NCBI GenBank assembly: GCA_019188255.1 | Contig: JAETXT010000003.1 | Span: 2,666,001-2,730,000, forward strand | From: Verticillium longisporum | Lineage: Eukaryota; Ascomycota; Sordariomycetes; Glomerellales; Plectosphaerellaceae | Direction of reading: 5' to 3' | DNA length: 64,000 bases | Shown here: positions 37,601-47,480 of the stretch, piece by piece | Layout: every line of letters starts with the position of its first letter | Position numbering within the stretch: position 1 is the stretch's first letter | Program-made: the position numbers and the translations under genes | Notes under the pieces: generated by a model | Seen by the model: the letters and a program-made list of their open reading frames with translations, nothing else | The model's database searches: none | What the model was told of the DNA's origin: nothing

Positions 37601-38276
37601 CTAGTACCACGTCGGGCTTACAGTCCAGTGCCTCAGCATCGTTTCCACGCCACGATTCCACTCCTGCTCAAAATACCCGCAGAGCAGCTCCGCCTCCTCC
37701 GCCACTGGCCGTCGACCACCCCACATCTCTGGACGGTTCGCCTCGATGGCAGCGTACACGGCAATCAGACCCCTAAACAGTCAGCATCTCGTGGCACCAA
37801 CAAGATATTCTCGTCTCATGACGAGGTGGTGACTTACTCATCCTGAATCTTGACCAGAATCAGCCACGCCAAGTTCCAGCTCCGGTTCGAATCCGGATCG
37901 TTCCGCACAAGCCGGTGGGCGTCGCGGACGACATCGCCGCTAAAGGGATAGGCACGCGTGAGGCCGCGAAGTTCGGTGAGAAGCTGGTTGCTGGAGACGT
38001 AATAGTCCCAGGCGGCGGTCATGGGGCCCTGGAAGGCAAGAGCATCATCTTCATCTTCACAGGTGGAAGCGATGCGCTCGATTCGGCAGAGCTCTGTCAA
38101 GGTGTTTACACGATGAGTCTCAAGAGAGGTGATGAGTTGCTGGATGGAGGACTAGGGGAGTTGTCAGATGAGGAAGATCTTGTAAGAGTAGACAGGCCGA
38201 AACTACTGACGCGAGAGCGATGGCCTCCGCTGCTGCGAGAGTGACGGCTATACCCACTGGAGCTGGAGGAGGGCAT
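37601..38276 (-). CDS. Hypothetical protein, 183 aa
   Basis: Three exons on the minus strand: 38276–38211, 38151–37838 and 37772–37601. The introns are 59 nt (GTCAGT...CCCTAG) and 65 nt (GTAAGT...GTTTAG with a GCTGAC branch site). Each splice keeps the frame and the protein ends SPTWY at a TAG. The Ser-rich start (MPSSSSSGYSRHSRSS) is followed by an alpha-helical domain with ELCRIERIASTCEDEDDA, MTAAWDYYVSSNQLLTEL and NLAWLILVKIQDEGLIAVY. No signal peptide or clear membrane segment. I do not recognise the family. The matching splice signals and the stop right after the last conserved-looking segment make it a real gene despite its small size. Confidence 0.7.
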
Positions 38277-40046
38277 TGTAACAATATTGTCTGAGAATGG
38301 CGCAGATGATATCTGACTGAGCGGTTGCTGAACGAGCTATCAAGCCACTTCAAAGTCCAAAGTGCTTGCTCGTAGGAAGGTGCTGATGCCTGTGTGAAAT
38401 GTCAAGACGGCAGGAGACAGAGGACCCTGTCTTTATGAAGCAAACGATGAGTGCAAAGAACTTCCACGGCTTCCGGTGACAGGTTGGCGATGCTGCCTCG
38501 ACAGTTGGACAGCTCCTGAATCCAACGACAAGCCGCACCAGGGGTCGAGGAAAGCAGGTGCCGAGCAGTGGCCTCCGCGCGTCGTCGCAGTGGGAAGCAG
38601 TCAAGTCCCCAACGCGCGCGTTCGTAGACAGGGAGGGTGTGTATGACAGATGGGACAAGATGGCAGGCTAAGGTCAGGAGGGTGTCTCGATCCGTCGATA
38701 ACGAGTGGAAGGCCGACCCAAAATGGGGAATGAAGGTTGCCCAAATAGAACACGAGAGGGGCCCAGGTCGACCGCGAAGGAGGACCTGAGCCACATTGGT
38801 TTGGATCTGAGGAGACCATGACCCTCAAGCGGCCTGGCGGGGGATGCCAAAAACTGCCGTGAGCCTGGGAGCGCGTGGTCGTCTGGGCTCGGTCCCAGCC
38901 GTGCTGTCATCTGAAGGAGCCGCATGCCATACATCGTCATAAACGACGACGCCATTTCGGGACTACTGGACCTCGCACCCAGGCTTGGACACGCGCCCCG
39001 GCAGGATGGACCAGGCTGGTGCTTGGTCAAATGCGAGAGGCGTGAAACGCGACGAAGGGGGCTGCAAGACACTAAACTTCGAGATAGATGGGTTTGCTCT
39101 GGGTCATGAGCATGGTACCAGGAGGCATTCGCCGAGGGTTTGTAGGGAATAGCGCATCCTGCTTCCTGAGCCACCCAGGACCACGATCCTGCGATTTCGA
39201 GCCATTTTTCCAATTCGCCTGGCACCAACTCGGAGCCGTGATGCGTCGATCGTGCGTCAGTCGTGCCCTGGGGTCGCGTGGGACGTCGTCCCAAAGAAGA
39301 GAATAGAAGCGGCAGAGGATTCGGTCCCTGCGCCGCCGCCTGGAGCAGAGAGGGGCCTAGGCCTAGCTGCGACAGAAAATAGAAGACCCGGGCGTTGGGT
39401 GCCAAGGGTCACGGCGGAGACGTGATTTGCGGTGCAGAAGGATGCAGGAGGATGGCGACGAGGGGGTCAGATGGGACCGGAGGATGAATGGCTTTGTCTT
39501 TCATTTGGGGGCCATTGTGATGCTAAGATGAAGGAAGGATGGTTGGTCGAGTCGTGGGGAAGGGGGTGAGATCCCACGGAGAGCGAGCTAGCTGCCTGCT
39601 CCTACTCACTTCTTTACCTCACCTTACCTAGGTGGTACCTACCTTACCTACCTAGGTACGGCAGGTACCTAGGTAGGCGCCTCGCTCGCTGGGAAACGGC
39701 AGGGGTCTCCCGTAGGGCTGCAGCAGGCCTGCGAACCCAAGGCACAGAGCTGCACAGGGCAGGTGCACAGGGCAGCCTAAAGCCCCGAGGTAAGGTGAGG
39801 TAGGTAAGCTGCAGTGCCTCCCTCCCTCACTGATGCCGAGCGCCGCGCCACAATGTGGCGTCTGGCAGCCGAAGGTAGGCCTGGCGTGGTACACATGGAC
39901 GTCCGACCAGGAGGACACGACAGAAGTACACAACAAAAGTATCTCACGTACAGGTTCCCAGGCGTCGTGAGCAAGGCAGTGAGAGCTAAGATTGCTTCAG
40001 ATTTATTTCGAAAATGTCACCAGAGTCTTTTCATCCCTCCTCCACA
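38277..40046. other. 1.8 kb spacer with TACCTAGG box cluster
   Basis: No supported gene; the longest frame (38674–39405, minus) lacks domains or a start context. Contains the dense TACCTAGG/AGGTAGGT cluster described separately and the 3' end of the GH3 gene. Confidence 0.45.
39615..39680. repeat. Cluster of palindromic TACCTAGG / AGGTAGGT boxes
   Basis: Within about 65 nt the sequence repeats TTACCT, TACCTAGG, GGTACC and ACCTACCTAGGTA in both orientations, giving several perfect small palindromes. A degenerate GAGGTAAGGTGAGGTAGGTAAGC copy follows at 39787–39809. Similar boxes lie in other spacers of the window. Confidence 0.7.
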
Positions 40047-42986
40047 TCACCACTTGACCTGTAGAGGCAGGTCCCGCGAGCTCTGACCCACGGAGAACGT
40101 GTACTCTCCACTGGTCACCATGACCCAGTTTTGCTGCACAACGTCCCAGTAGCTGAGATCTCGGCGTGTCAAATGGAAGCTGACCGATTTCTTCTCACCC
40201 TTCTCAAGGTTGAACTTTTCAAACCCGCGAAGCACCCGGACCGGGAAATCAATGTCCTTCTCCGTGTCCGGGTGCGAGAGGTACAGCTGAGGGACCACCT
40301 TGCCAGCCACCTCGCCCGTGTTGGACACCTCCACCGTCACAGTAGCGTATGTCTCCCAGAGATCGGGGTTGCCGCCCTCGTCACCGCCAGCGCCCGAAAG
40401 CGGATGGGACGTCTCGTACCCGTCAGGATAGGGGTATGCGCCCTGCTTGATATCGTCCACCTTCTCAAGGTACGGGTAGTTGTAGCGCTGCAGTCGGCGG
40501 ATGTTGTCGGGCCACAGCGCCTCCTTGGGATCGGGAATCTTCTCGTCAAAGTTGGGCGCCTTGACAGCGTCAGAAGGCCGCGGCGAGGGCAGCGCCGACT
40601 TGTCCTTGACAGTCTTGACCTTGATGTCGGAGAACTCAAAGGTAGTGTACGACAGACCAAACCCGAATTCGAAGCGAGGCTCGATGTTGTACTTGTCAAA
40701 GTGACGGTAGTCAATGTAGAGGCCCTCGGAGAAGTCCTGCTGGGGGTTGACGCCGTTGGGCAGGTACATGATCTGACCACCAGCTCCGAAATCCTTCAGA
40801 GACTTGGCAATGGTGTAGGGAGGTGACCGTTGGGGTTCACGTCGCCGAAGACAACCTCAGCGAGAGCGTCTCCGCTCTCCTGGCCGGGCAGGTTGGCGTA
40901 GAGAACGGCCTTGACATTGGGAAGGTCGATGAAGGCCTCGAGGTCGACGGGGCCGACCGAGTGAATGACCACAACGGTATCGCCCTTGCCGCTACCGCAG
41001 TTTTCGGCAACGTACAGGATGAGATCGTCACCGCCCTTCTGCAGGAACAGGTCGTTGCGGTCGCCGCCAACGCTGCCCCACGCGAGGAAGCCCTCGCCGG
41101 CATCGGCATTCGCAAAGACGAAGCAAACGTCCTGGTCCTTCAAAACCGAAGGGTTCTTCTTGTAATAGTCAAGCTTGTTGTCCAGGTGCTCGGTCACGAC
41201 AACCTTGTCGTCGTTGAAACCGTTCTTCAGAGAGTCGACGGGCGTGAGAAGGTACGGGAACTCGGCGGATCCGCTGCCCCAGCCCTCGCCGAGGGTGCCT
41301 TGGTTGCAGCCGCGGTCCTTGCAATAGTTGGGTCCCTTGCCAGGGCCAGCATCCTCGCCGAAAATGCCAACTTTGAGCTTGCCATCGTGGCGCCTCGTCT
41401 TCTGGATGCCAATCTCGCCGTCCTTGCTGATAGGTAGGACGCCGTCATTCTTCAGCAAAACAGTGCCTTCGGCGGCGACCTGACGAGCAATATCCTTGTG
41501 ATCCTTCAAGACCTCGACATACTTGTTCACCTCAAACTCCTCTTGCGGGGTGTTGCTGCCAGGCGCGAGCACGCCCATCTTGTCGTCGGTCCAGGAGGAA
41601 AAGTTGGGAAGCTCGTCAGGGTAGAGCTCCTTATCGTCCTGGCCAAGTTGGTACCAGGAGGCAACGACACGAACGACCATGTCGTTGAGTCGGCTGAGGG
41701 GAACAGAGCCGTTAAGCACAGAGCGCGTCAGAGAAGATCCCCAGAGCGACTTGCCGTCCTCCCATAGAAGGCCATCACCAGGCATGGTCATGTCGAGGCC
41801 AGACAAGGCACTTCCGACGCCGGAACGCTGGGCCAGCCAGTCAGACATGACGAAGCCCTGGAATCCCATCTCGTCCTTGAGGAGGCCATTCATGAGCTTC
41901 GAGTTGTCACAGGCGTAGCTGTTGTTGACCATGTTGTACGAGCACATAACACTGAAACAGTCAGCTTGAAATTCAGACAGGAAAGGAGGGGAGCATGGCG
42001 AAAAGAAGCAGTCTGGCCGGCATACCTGGCGACACCGGCCTTGATCGAGTCAGCAAACGGCCACGCATAGAGCTCGTGCATGGTGCGGTCGTCAATGTTG
42101 GATGACAGGGCATTCGGAAGACCCCACTCCCAGCTCTGACGGAAGTGCTCCTGTTCGTTCGCCACAAAGTGCTTAATGGTAGCCATGACACCCTCACCCT
42201 GGATACCCTTGATGGTCTCAGCGGCAGCAATGCCCTGCAGGTAGGGATCAGATCCGAAACCCTCCCAGTTGCGACCACCAGCGGGCATGCGGCCAAGAGG
42301 CCCAACGCAAGGACCGAGTAGCACATTGATACCCTTGCGACGCGCCTCGTTGGCATGGCCCTTGCCGCGGAGGTAGAACAGTTCCTTGTTGAAGGTGGCT
42401 CCGGTCGTGATACCAGCTGGCCAGGCGGTCGAGTTGTCGGCGAAGCGGATGCCAAGAGGGCCGTCCTGCAGCTGCAGCTGAGGGAAGCCGACATTGGTGG
42501 CGGGGCCGGTGGTGCCGACAGCAAGGCCCATGCGCCAGCCAGTGCCGGTCGTGATGTTGACCTTTTCGGGCAGGGTCATCTTGGAGACCAGGTCGGCAGC
42601 CTTTTTGTAGCTTTCGGCCCACGATTTGGCGGTGCCACCTAGGGGTGTTGGGTACCAAGGGGGCGACTGACCAAGGGGCGGCGCGCCCGTGTACTTGTGG
42701 TAGACGACGGCGCCTCCGGCGCTGAGAACAGCCCAGAGGGTGAAGATGATGCTCGCGAAGATGATGCAACATCTTGAGCGACCCTTGAAAGGTCTCTTCC
42801 ACGAAGAGAGTATGCCTGGCCGGTCGCCCCCAGAAATGCAGGCTTGGGTTGGTCTTTGGAGTCAAACCCGGACTTCTGTCCAACCGGTTCCGTCACATCA
42901 ATGTCTGATTCCGAGTCGTATCCATCATGAGAGCGACGAAGCTTGGCCTCGTCTTCAGCGAGCAATCGCTTCTGGCTGGCGTCCAT
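40047..42986 (-). CDS. Membrane-anchored GH3 beta-glucosidase, frame broken twice
   Basis: Two exons, 42986–42026 and 41951–40047, with a 74-nt intron (GTATGC...TTTCAG); about 955 aa if both frame breaks are bridged. A cytosolic N-terminus (MDASQKRLLAEDEAKLRR...) leads to a membrane anchor (CCIIFASIIFTLWAVLSAGG), then the GH3 catalytic domain: KVNITTGTGWRMGL, DGPLGIRFADNSTAWPAG, KHFVANEQEHFR, and the nucleophile region GFVMSDWLAQRSG. The C-terminal domain (GFGLSYTTFEFSDIKV, fibronectin-like end) is complete. It releases glucose from cellobiose and beta-glucans at the cell surface. Frame breaks are −1 at plus-strand C run 42827–42831, just before the anchor, and at G run 40818–40820 after GDVNPNGHLP. 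With one base added at each, total coding length is divisible by three. Confidence 0.9.
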
Positions 42987-44505
42987 GGCGATGATGGATG
43001 GCCAAACAGCTATGAGTTGACTGAAGTACGGTAGGGAGAACCGTGTAGGCAAAGCTCTGGATGTTGAGCTTTTTTTTTTGGAGAGACTCTGGCGACTTTA
43101 CGAGATGGTTCAGTGCCGTTCAAGGTTCAGCGTCTGGTTGAACGAGATCTGCCTCGTCGTGTGACGGCGCAGCCCTGTTTCAATGTTTGCCAACCAGGGC
43201 GAGGTGACGTGTTTGTCGGTATCGACAAGAGAAAATGCGGTGAGCCTGCAGAAAGACCGCAGGATGCTTTGACGCGAACCAATTGATGCTGAGAGAGGGT
43301 GGTAGAGGAAAGAGAAGACGAATTGTTTTCTCGACTTGGTGGGAGTCGATGGTCTTTCAAGCAGCCGCAACGTCCTGGGTCCCCGGCGGAGGAGCTCCCG
43401 CCCAACTGGAAGTGGCAGAAAGCTGATGCACTGGCGGGGAGAAGCTCCAGCGCATCCGATCCCCGCTTGGACGCTGGAGCAGCCCACTGAAGCACGCCAG
43501 GGCGCGCCAGCAGCCCACAGCAGCCAACGAGGGTGGTGGGGGGTGGGCTTGGACCTGTGACGTAACCCCCCTGATTGGCGCGGCATCGCGGTACTTCGGG
43601 CCTAGCTTTGGTCGCTCCAGAGCCATCATCGCCTGCAACGGCCGCCCTTTGCACTGTGATCGACATTCGCTGCGGCTAAACTTCGCTTCAAGCCGCAGCA
43701 CAGTGTGTTCCACTTCTACGCCGTCCTCATTAGTCGTCGATCGTCGTCAGTCGTGGGACCTGTGGAAGAAGAAATCTGCCCCTCACTGATGTCGGGCACA
43801 TACCGTCAACCTACAGTCGAGGATTCCCTGGTTGTCGTTTGACTCATTGTTCACGAACCCTGATCGATAGACTGTACCCTCCGTGTCAAACAAGTGCTGA
43901 GCTCTTTAGCTTCACGCTAAACAGACCGGCCGATGATTCCCCTACCCCTGAATGATCAGCTCACTGCTGGCATCTCGCCTTTCTCACCAGCGTTTATACG
44001 AGGCTTGATCAAAGGATGTCAACCAAGAATCGCAAACGGGCTCCCAAGGCCAGGGCAATTTGAGGACTTTCCAGGGTCATGGTGATTGCGACCATGGCCG
44101 AGTCATCGAGCAGTGTCGGATGGAGCGCTGTTTGACAAGCGTCGTGACGATGAACTGGACACACCCCCAGTCACGTGGATGTGAAGTATCGGAGGAACTG
44201 TAGAAGCTCTGAGTCACTCTAAGTCGGTCCAGAAAGAGACGAGCAAGCCACAGAGGCAGCGCTGGGCTGCTCCTTCCCCAGTGTGCTCGCATCGGCATGA
44301 CTGCGCCCGATTTGGTTTTGCCAGCTGATAATGAGTCCGTCCTAACCTCGACACGACGCAAGGCATCAGCCTGCCATGCTATAACACCTTAGCTTGGAAT
44401 GCGGGCTATGAATCGAGGGTCTGCGCTCTACGAACAAGGACAAAGACGACAGGAGCAGAAAGTTCGAACTCACTGATATCTAACACCACTGAAGCCCTCA
44501 ACACG
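42987..44505. other. 1.5 kb spacer
   Basis: Divergent promoter region between the GH3 gene and the following rightward gene. Nothing else supported; a T-rich tract at 43070–43079 sits in the GH3 leader. Confidence 0.45.
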
Positions 44506-44984
44506 ATGTTTCGGTCGATGATTTCCAAGTGGAGCCATCGTTCGGCACGCGCTCGTAGCCAGACCACAGGCGAGAACCTCGGTGGTAGCGGCAGACCGGT
44601 TCCCATAGGGACGAACTCCTCCATGCTCGGAGGGACGGCTCGTGGAGCAGGTGATGCAATGTCTACGGTAAGTGATTGCTGCCTAGCAGCCTACGTGGTC
44701 TATCTGCAAACAGCGGCAGGAGGGGGGAAAATGACGTTTGACAGGCAGACGTAGCGGCCCACGATAACTACGACACCATGTACCCAGGACAACTGATTGT
44801 ACGCCGTAGAGATCAAACACTCTGGTGGGTGGTCAGGAGGCGCTCATCGCCATATCTTCTGGTGAAGCGTTGCACGTGCGGAAGTCGGGATCTGCGGGTC
44901 TGCAAGTGCAGTGACGACAGTAAGAGCAAAGGTCGAATACAGTCTGCCGGTGACTTCAGGGAAGTGCAGGTAGGTGATCGGTAG
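44506..44984 (+). CDS. Small basic Cys-containing protein (or N-terminal part of the next gene)
   Basis: Two exons, 44506–44667 and 44745–44984 (GTAAGT...GACAG, 77-nt intron), give 133 aa ending at TAG 44982–44984. The product has a Ser/Arg-rich start (MFRSMISKWSHRSARARS) and a segment with closely spaced cysteines (KRCTCGSRDLRVCKCSDDS) that could bind a metal. An alternative is a further splice from a good GTAGGT donor at 44970 to the acceptor at 45041. That joins in phase to an open frame with more cysteines (SLCHLEGCEAE, LLPCIFCSRTL) and runs directly into the start of the DUF6594 gene. I do not recognise the protein, and cannot decide between the two models. Confidence 0.45.
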
Positions 44985-45239
44985 AAACGTGCACGATGAC
45001 CGCCGTCCCGCAACTTCTACTCAAATGACGGGAGAGTACAGGTGGCACGACGTACCTTGTGGAAGAGCCCCAGGCGTAAAGCGGCTGCCGGCATATCTGA
45101 GGCCTCACTGTGCCACCTCGAGGGGTGTGAAGCAGAGATACAGGGCTCATGGATTTCCTTAATTAATCAAGATACTCGGATATTGTTTGCCCCAAGACTT
45201 GACCTCCTACCATGCATCTTTTGTTCTCGCACACTCAAC

Positions 45240-46676
45240 ATGTCTAACTATGATTTAGAGGCTCAGCATGGCGGGACTAGGGATGACAGGTGAGCACTCG
45301 AGCGACATCACATCGCAACTCTTCACGAAAAGAGAAGGCTCTGTCGGCTAAAAATGGTTCAATTCGTTGAAGCTCGTTGCGGGAACTCGAATACGTCGAC
45401 AGGAGTGTACCACCACAACATTGGATCTGCTGTGACTGTAAGTCACGGACACCACTTGTGCCGGGCATGCACTGACGTTCTGAGATAACGACGTACCGCA
45501 GGGTTATCCCAGGCTGGCCCGCTACATGGCCACGGCGGAGAACTTGAGCGTATTCCGCCAGTTTCGATACCTGCAAACGCGCATCATGTTGCAGCTGCAG
45601 GACGAGCTGCGGGAGCTTGAGACACTACTGTACAGGCTTGACGAGAGAGACCGCGAGTTCCCCGGCATGTTGCGGAGCAGAGAATACTGCGACAAGAGAT
45701 CCCAAACCAGGAAGATGTTGCTGCACCGGACCCGGAGGAAGTGGATGGACTACGGTATAAGTAGAAATGCTTTCGTTCGATATGTCCTTGCTAATAAGAG
45801 ACCAGCCGAATTCATAGGGAAGACCAATGACGTTCGATCGTTGAAGAATGCCTCGAGATACCAGCTGGGATATCTGAGCAGTTTCTTCCGCCCACGGCCT
45901 CCCATAGACGGCAACGAGAACTTTCTCGTAGCTGACGGGGACCTGAAGAGCGTCAGGCCGGACGGAGACGGCGTCTGGCTGGATGAGGTACTGCTGTACT
46001 TGATGATCAGATATGAGTGTCGGCCCCTGAGGGTGAGCAGCCTGGAAAGCTTGAGCAGGGGAAAAGTTGCTAATCTGAGTCGATTGTTGCACAGTGGCTG
46101 TTTGGGTCCAAGGTGAGCCATACCAAGTTCCGACTTTGCGCACCTGAGAGATCTGAAACATAACATCCTGTCTCTAGATCAGCCAGATAAATGACGACCA
46201 AAGACAAGACACACGTCAACACACCCGAAATGAAAAGCCGGCCAGTGCGAGAGCTTTGAGCTCGACAGAACACGTCGAGCAGCAACGCGGACAACGGACG
46301 AGTCGCTCGAGTCAAAGGAGCCCGAGACATACGCTGTACGATAAGGATCGAATCCACGCGTTCACGATGGTCATCCTGATCGGGCTCGTGCTTTGCTTCC
46401 TTGCTGGACCTCTGTATCCCCTCTACAGCTGGGTGCAAGGTGAGGTGACGCCCGGGAGGATGGGCATGATTATGGGACTGCAATGTGTGTGTACCTTGTT
46501 GTTCGGCATGGTGCTGGCTATCTTTACGAATGCGAAGCGGCATGAGATCTTCACAGCCTCAGCGACGTGAGTAAACCCTCATCGGGGAGGCACCAAGACA
46601 ATTGCGACTGACGTGAGACGCGAGCCACAGATACATGGCCATCTTGGTGGTTTTCATGGGACAGAGTCCAGCATAG
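45240..46676 (+). CDS. DUF6594-type membrane protein
   Basis: Exons 45240–45289, 45338–45437, 45502–46032, 46095–46112, 46178–46566 and 46631–46676 give 377 aa. The core begins GYPRLARYMATAENLSVFRQF, continues with a helical segment (LQDELRELETLLYRLDERDRE) and ends with three membrane segments (MVILIGLVLCFLAGPLYPLY, MGMIMGLQCVCTLLFGMVLA, TYMAILVVFMG). This order — YPRLA motif, coiled helices, triple membrane tail — is that of the fungal DUF6594 family, whose role is unknown; members often sit in accessory or heterokaryon-incompatibility contexts. An 18-nt micro-exon (WLFGSK) is needed to keep the frame. The first intron (48 nt) is short and less certain; initiation at ATG 45354 is an alternative. 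Confidence 0.75.
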
Positions 46677-47480
46677 CGGGGCGCATGGACTGCCGTTCAA
46701 GCGAATGAGAAGCTGCAGATTGATGGATTGTCAGTGTGGATGAAAGCGCGCGTCATTCCACGACTCCGACCCCTCCAAGCTGGTCGAAGGGGCTTTCACT
46801 CGGGATGGTAAACTGATGGATTTCTTATGAGAAAGCAAGAGTGGAGCACATGGCCTGGAAATAATGGGTCCAGGAGGGTGTTATCGGAGACGGGTGCTTA
46901 TCGGACGGAGCAAGCGAGACAAAACAGGGAAGGCAAAAGGGGAAAAGCCAGGCTTATCGGAGGAGGGGCTCCATGTGATAAGACAAGTAGCGCAAAGATA
47001 AAAAAAAAATCCTTCACATGGACCAAGGGATTGGATGGCGGGGTGTCTTGGGTCGAGGGGCGGGCGAGCAGGAGGAGAGGGTGAGAAGGAAGGAGGGGTA
47101 CACTTTCCCTTGGTTACCTGCTAGCACCTGCCCTGGATATTGCGCAAGGATCGCTAGGAAGACCCTGACGGTTGCACCTGGCTGCCCTGTACTGCGCCTG
47201 ACTGATCCACGCCAGCGCCCAAGCCTGAGCGACAAAAGTACAGAAAAGGGCCTCTGCTCTGTTCCAGATTTTCCCTTTTGCGACCTGACACACTCAGAGC
47301 CCAGAGACGGTTGGCTTTTTTTTTTTTCTTTCCTTCTCTCCTTGTCTCCCTGTGGCCGAGTTCTCACAACCTCGCCCTCTACACCTCAACCAGACAGACC
47401 TGAGCAGCCAAAGAATCAGCCTTGTTCTCCCCGCTGATTCCTCAACGCCTCCACAGTCAGATCCAGGTTTTGAACCTGCG
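46677..47480. other. Promoter and leader of the New1/Elf1 gene
   Basis: No separate gene supported. A pyrimidine-rich tract (47320–47351, including T13) precedes the coding region, typical of leaders of highly expressed fungal genes. Confidence 0.45.

Noticed and set aside
37875..37895. tRNA-like GGTTCGAATCC
   Set aside because: Lies inside the well-supported coding exon of the 183-aa gene on the other strand; no cloverleaf.
38674..39405. 243-codon minus-strand frame upstream of the 183-aa gene
   Set aside because: Composition rich in Ser, Arg and Pro without a domain; extends into the TACCTAGG region; no support for a gene.
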